This document shows, piece by piece, positions 5,288-5,641 of a stretch of 5,641 nucleotides of DNA. A program made the position numbers and the translations under genes. Numbering within the stretch: position 1 is the first letter of the stretch; every line of letters starts with the position of its first letter. The notes under the pieces were generated by a model. It saw nothing but the letters and a program-made list of their open reading frames with translations, had not been told where the DNA came from and ran no database searches. Source of the DNA: Acidobacteriota bacterium (GTDB lineage Bacteria > Acidobacteriota > Terriglobia > Versatilivoradales > Versatilivoraceae); the NCBI GenBank assembly GCA_028875135.1, contig JAPPFQ010000350.1, positions 1 through 5,641 on the forward strand, given 5' to 3'.

Positions 5288-5641
5288 CCCTCCTGGCACT
5301 TCTTGACTTGCTGGTGCACTGAGAATCGACCACATACGACTCACCTTTGCTCAATCTTGACAATTTGGGGTGGTCATCGACCCGGGTCTCAAGGAACTGC
5401 TGCCGGTTCAGATCGCACCATCGCCGGCGACCGTCTGAAGCACTTTGCCTTCGCGCAGGGGATCACTGTGGTGGGAGCGACCCAGGGACAGGGGAAAAGG
5501 TGGAAGTTGGCCGTGTTTAACGAGGGAATGTATCCCCGTGAGAGTTGACGAATCAAGCAGCATCCCGTCCCGAATCCGGGCTTCCCGGGCTTGCAGCCAG
5601 AGCCGGCCCGGGCTGGCTTCGTCCGCGAGGCGGCTGCCTGC
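5288..5641. other. Terminal stretch without a convincing gene
   Basis: No intact gene is supported. A possible gene fragment lies at 5364-5548 (separate entry). Near the right edge, AGCCAG (5595-5600) and CTGGCT (5613-5618) are inverted across 12 GC-rich bases, and CCCGGGC occurs at both 5584-5590 and 5607-5613. On the leftward strand, a frame from the window edge stays open to a TGA at 5391-5389, but it shows no recognisable protein character. Confidence 0.4.
5364..5548 (+). pseudogene. Possible frameshifted fragment of a short gene
   Basis: Two adjacent rightward frames look coding-like in succession. The first reads GVVIDPGLKELLPVQI (5367-5414), then degenerates and ends at a TGA near 5436. 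The second, one frame away, reads RTIAGDRLKHFAFAQG and then ITVVGATQG, RWKLAVFNEG and MYPRES, ending at TGA 5546-5548. Third codon positions in the second part are mostly G or C, as in real genes of this GC-rich DNA. Joining the two needs a single frameshift around 5405-5415. No family is recognised and no ribosome site is seen. A chance open frame is a real alternative. Confidence 0.25.

Noticed and set aside
5584..5618. GC-rich inverted repeats near the right edge as a terminator
   Set aside because: Arms are short, the loop is long, no T-run follows, and no gene clearly ends next to them.
5389..5640. Leftward frame open from the window edge
   Set aside because: It is Pro- and Cys-rich with no recognisable motif, and it lies antisense to a more coding-like rightward frame.

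Overview
The window is a GC-rich bacterial segment with no RNA genes. It holds three well-supported conserved genes, one small membrane-protein gene, one broken regulator gene, and several stretches of structured non-coding DNA. Protein style, high GC and the TTCGTG-type intergenic decamers suggest an environmental Acidobacteriota-like genome. This is an inference from general resemblance, not a search result.

Left half (1-3472). A leftward operon is read from a plausible sigma70-type promoter at 3444-3472. It carries an Fpg/MutM-family DNA glycosylase (2457-3386) and then, after 9 bases, a PgpH-type membrane HD phosphohydrolase (120-2447) that would degrade cyclic di-AMP. The ribosome site of pgpH begins one base after the glycosylase stop codon, so the two are probably translationally coupled. 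Downstream of pgpH lie four tandem TTCGTG decamers (41-80) and a nearby inverted copy of the core.

Middle (3473-4272). Divergently transcribed, after an intergenic stretch, is a thioredoxin-fold protein of the AhpC/TSA-like redox family with a CRHC motif (3665-4225). A very GC-rich hairpin (4251-4272) follows it.

Right third (4273-5641). This is accessory or decaying DNA. It contains an AT-rich patch with a single 35-base CRISPR-repeat-like sequence (4353-4387) flanked by short inverted repeats. Next is a leftward ribbon-helix-helix (RHH) DNA-binding protein gene (4433-4702) whose frame is intact except for one TGA stop at codon 26. A perfect 16-base palindrome overlapping a -10-like box (4875-4890) then lies upstream of a 115-residue single-pass membrane protein (4940-5287). 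The last ~350 bases hold only a doubtful gene fragment.

Functionally, the left half links oxidative DNA-damage repair to turnover of a second messenger, next to a redox protein. A stress theme is possible, but it rests only on adjacency. The most striking hidden item is the stop-interrupted RHH gene, which appears only when the third leftward frame is translated through its stop. No complete new system (toxin-antitoxin pair, CRISPR-Cas or defence operon) can be supported.
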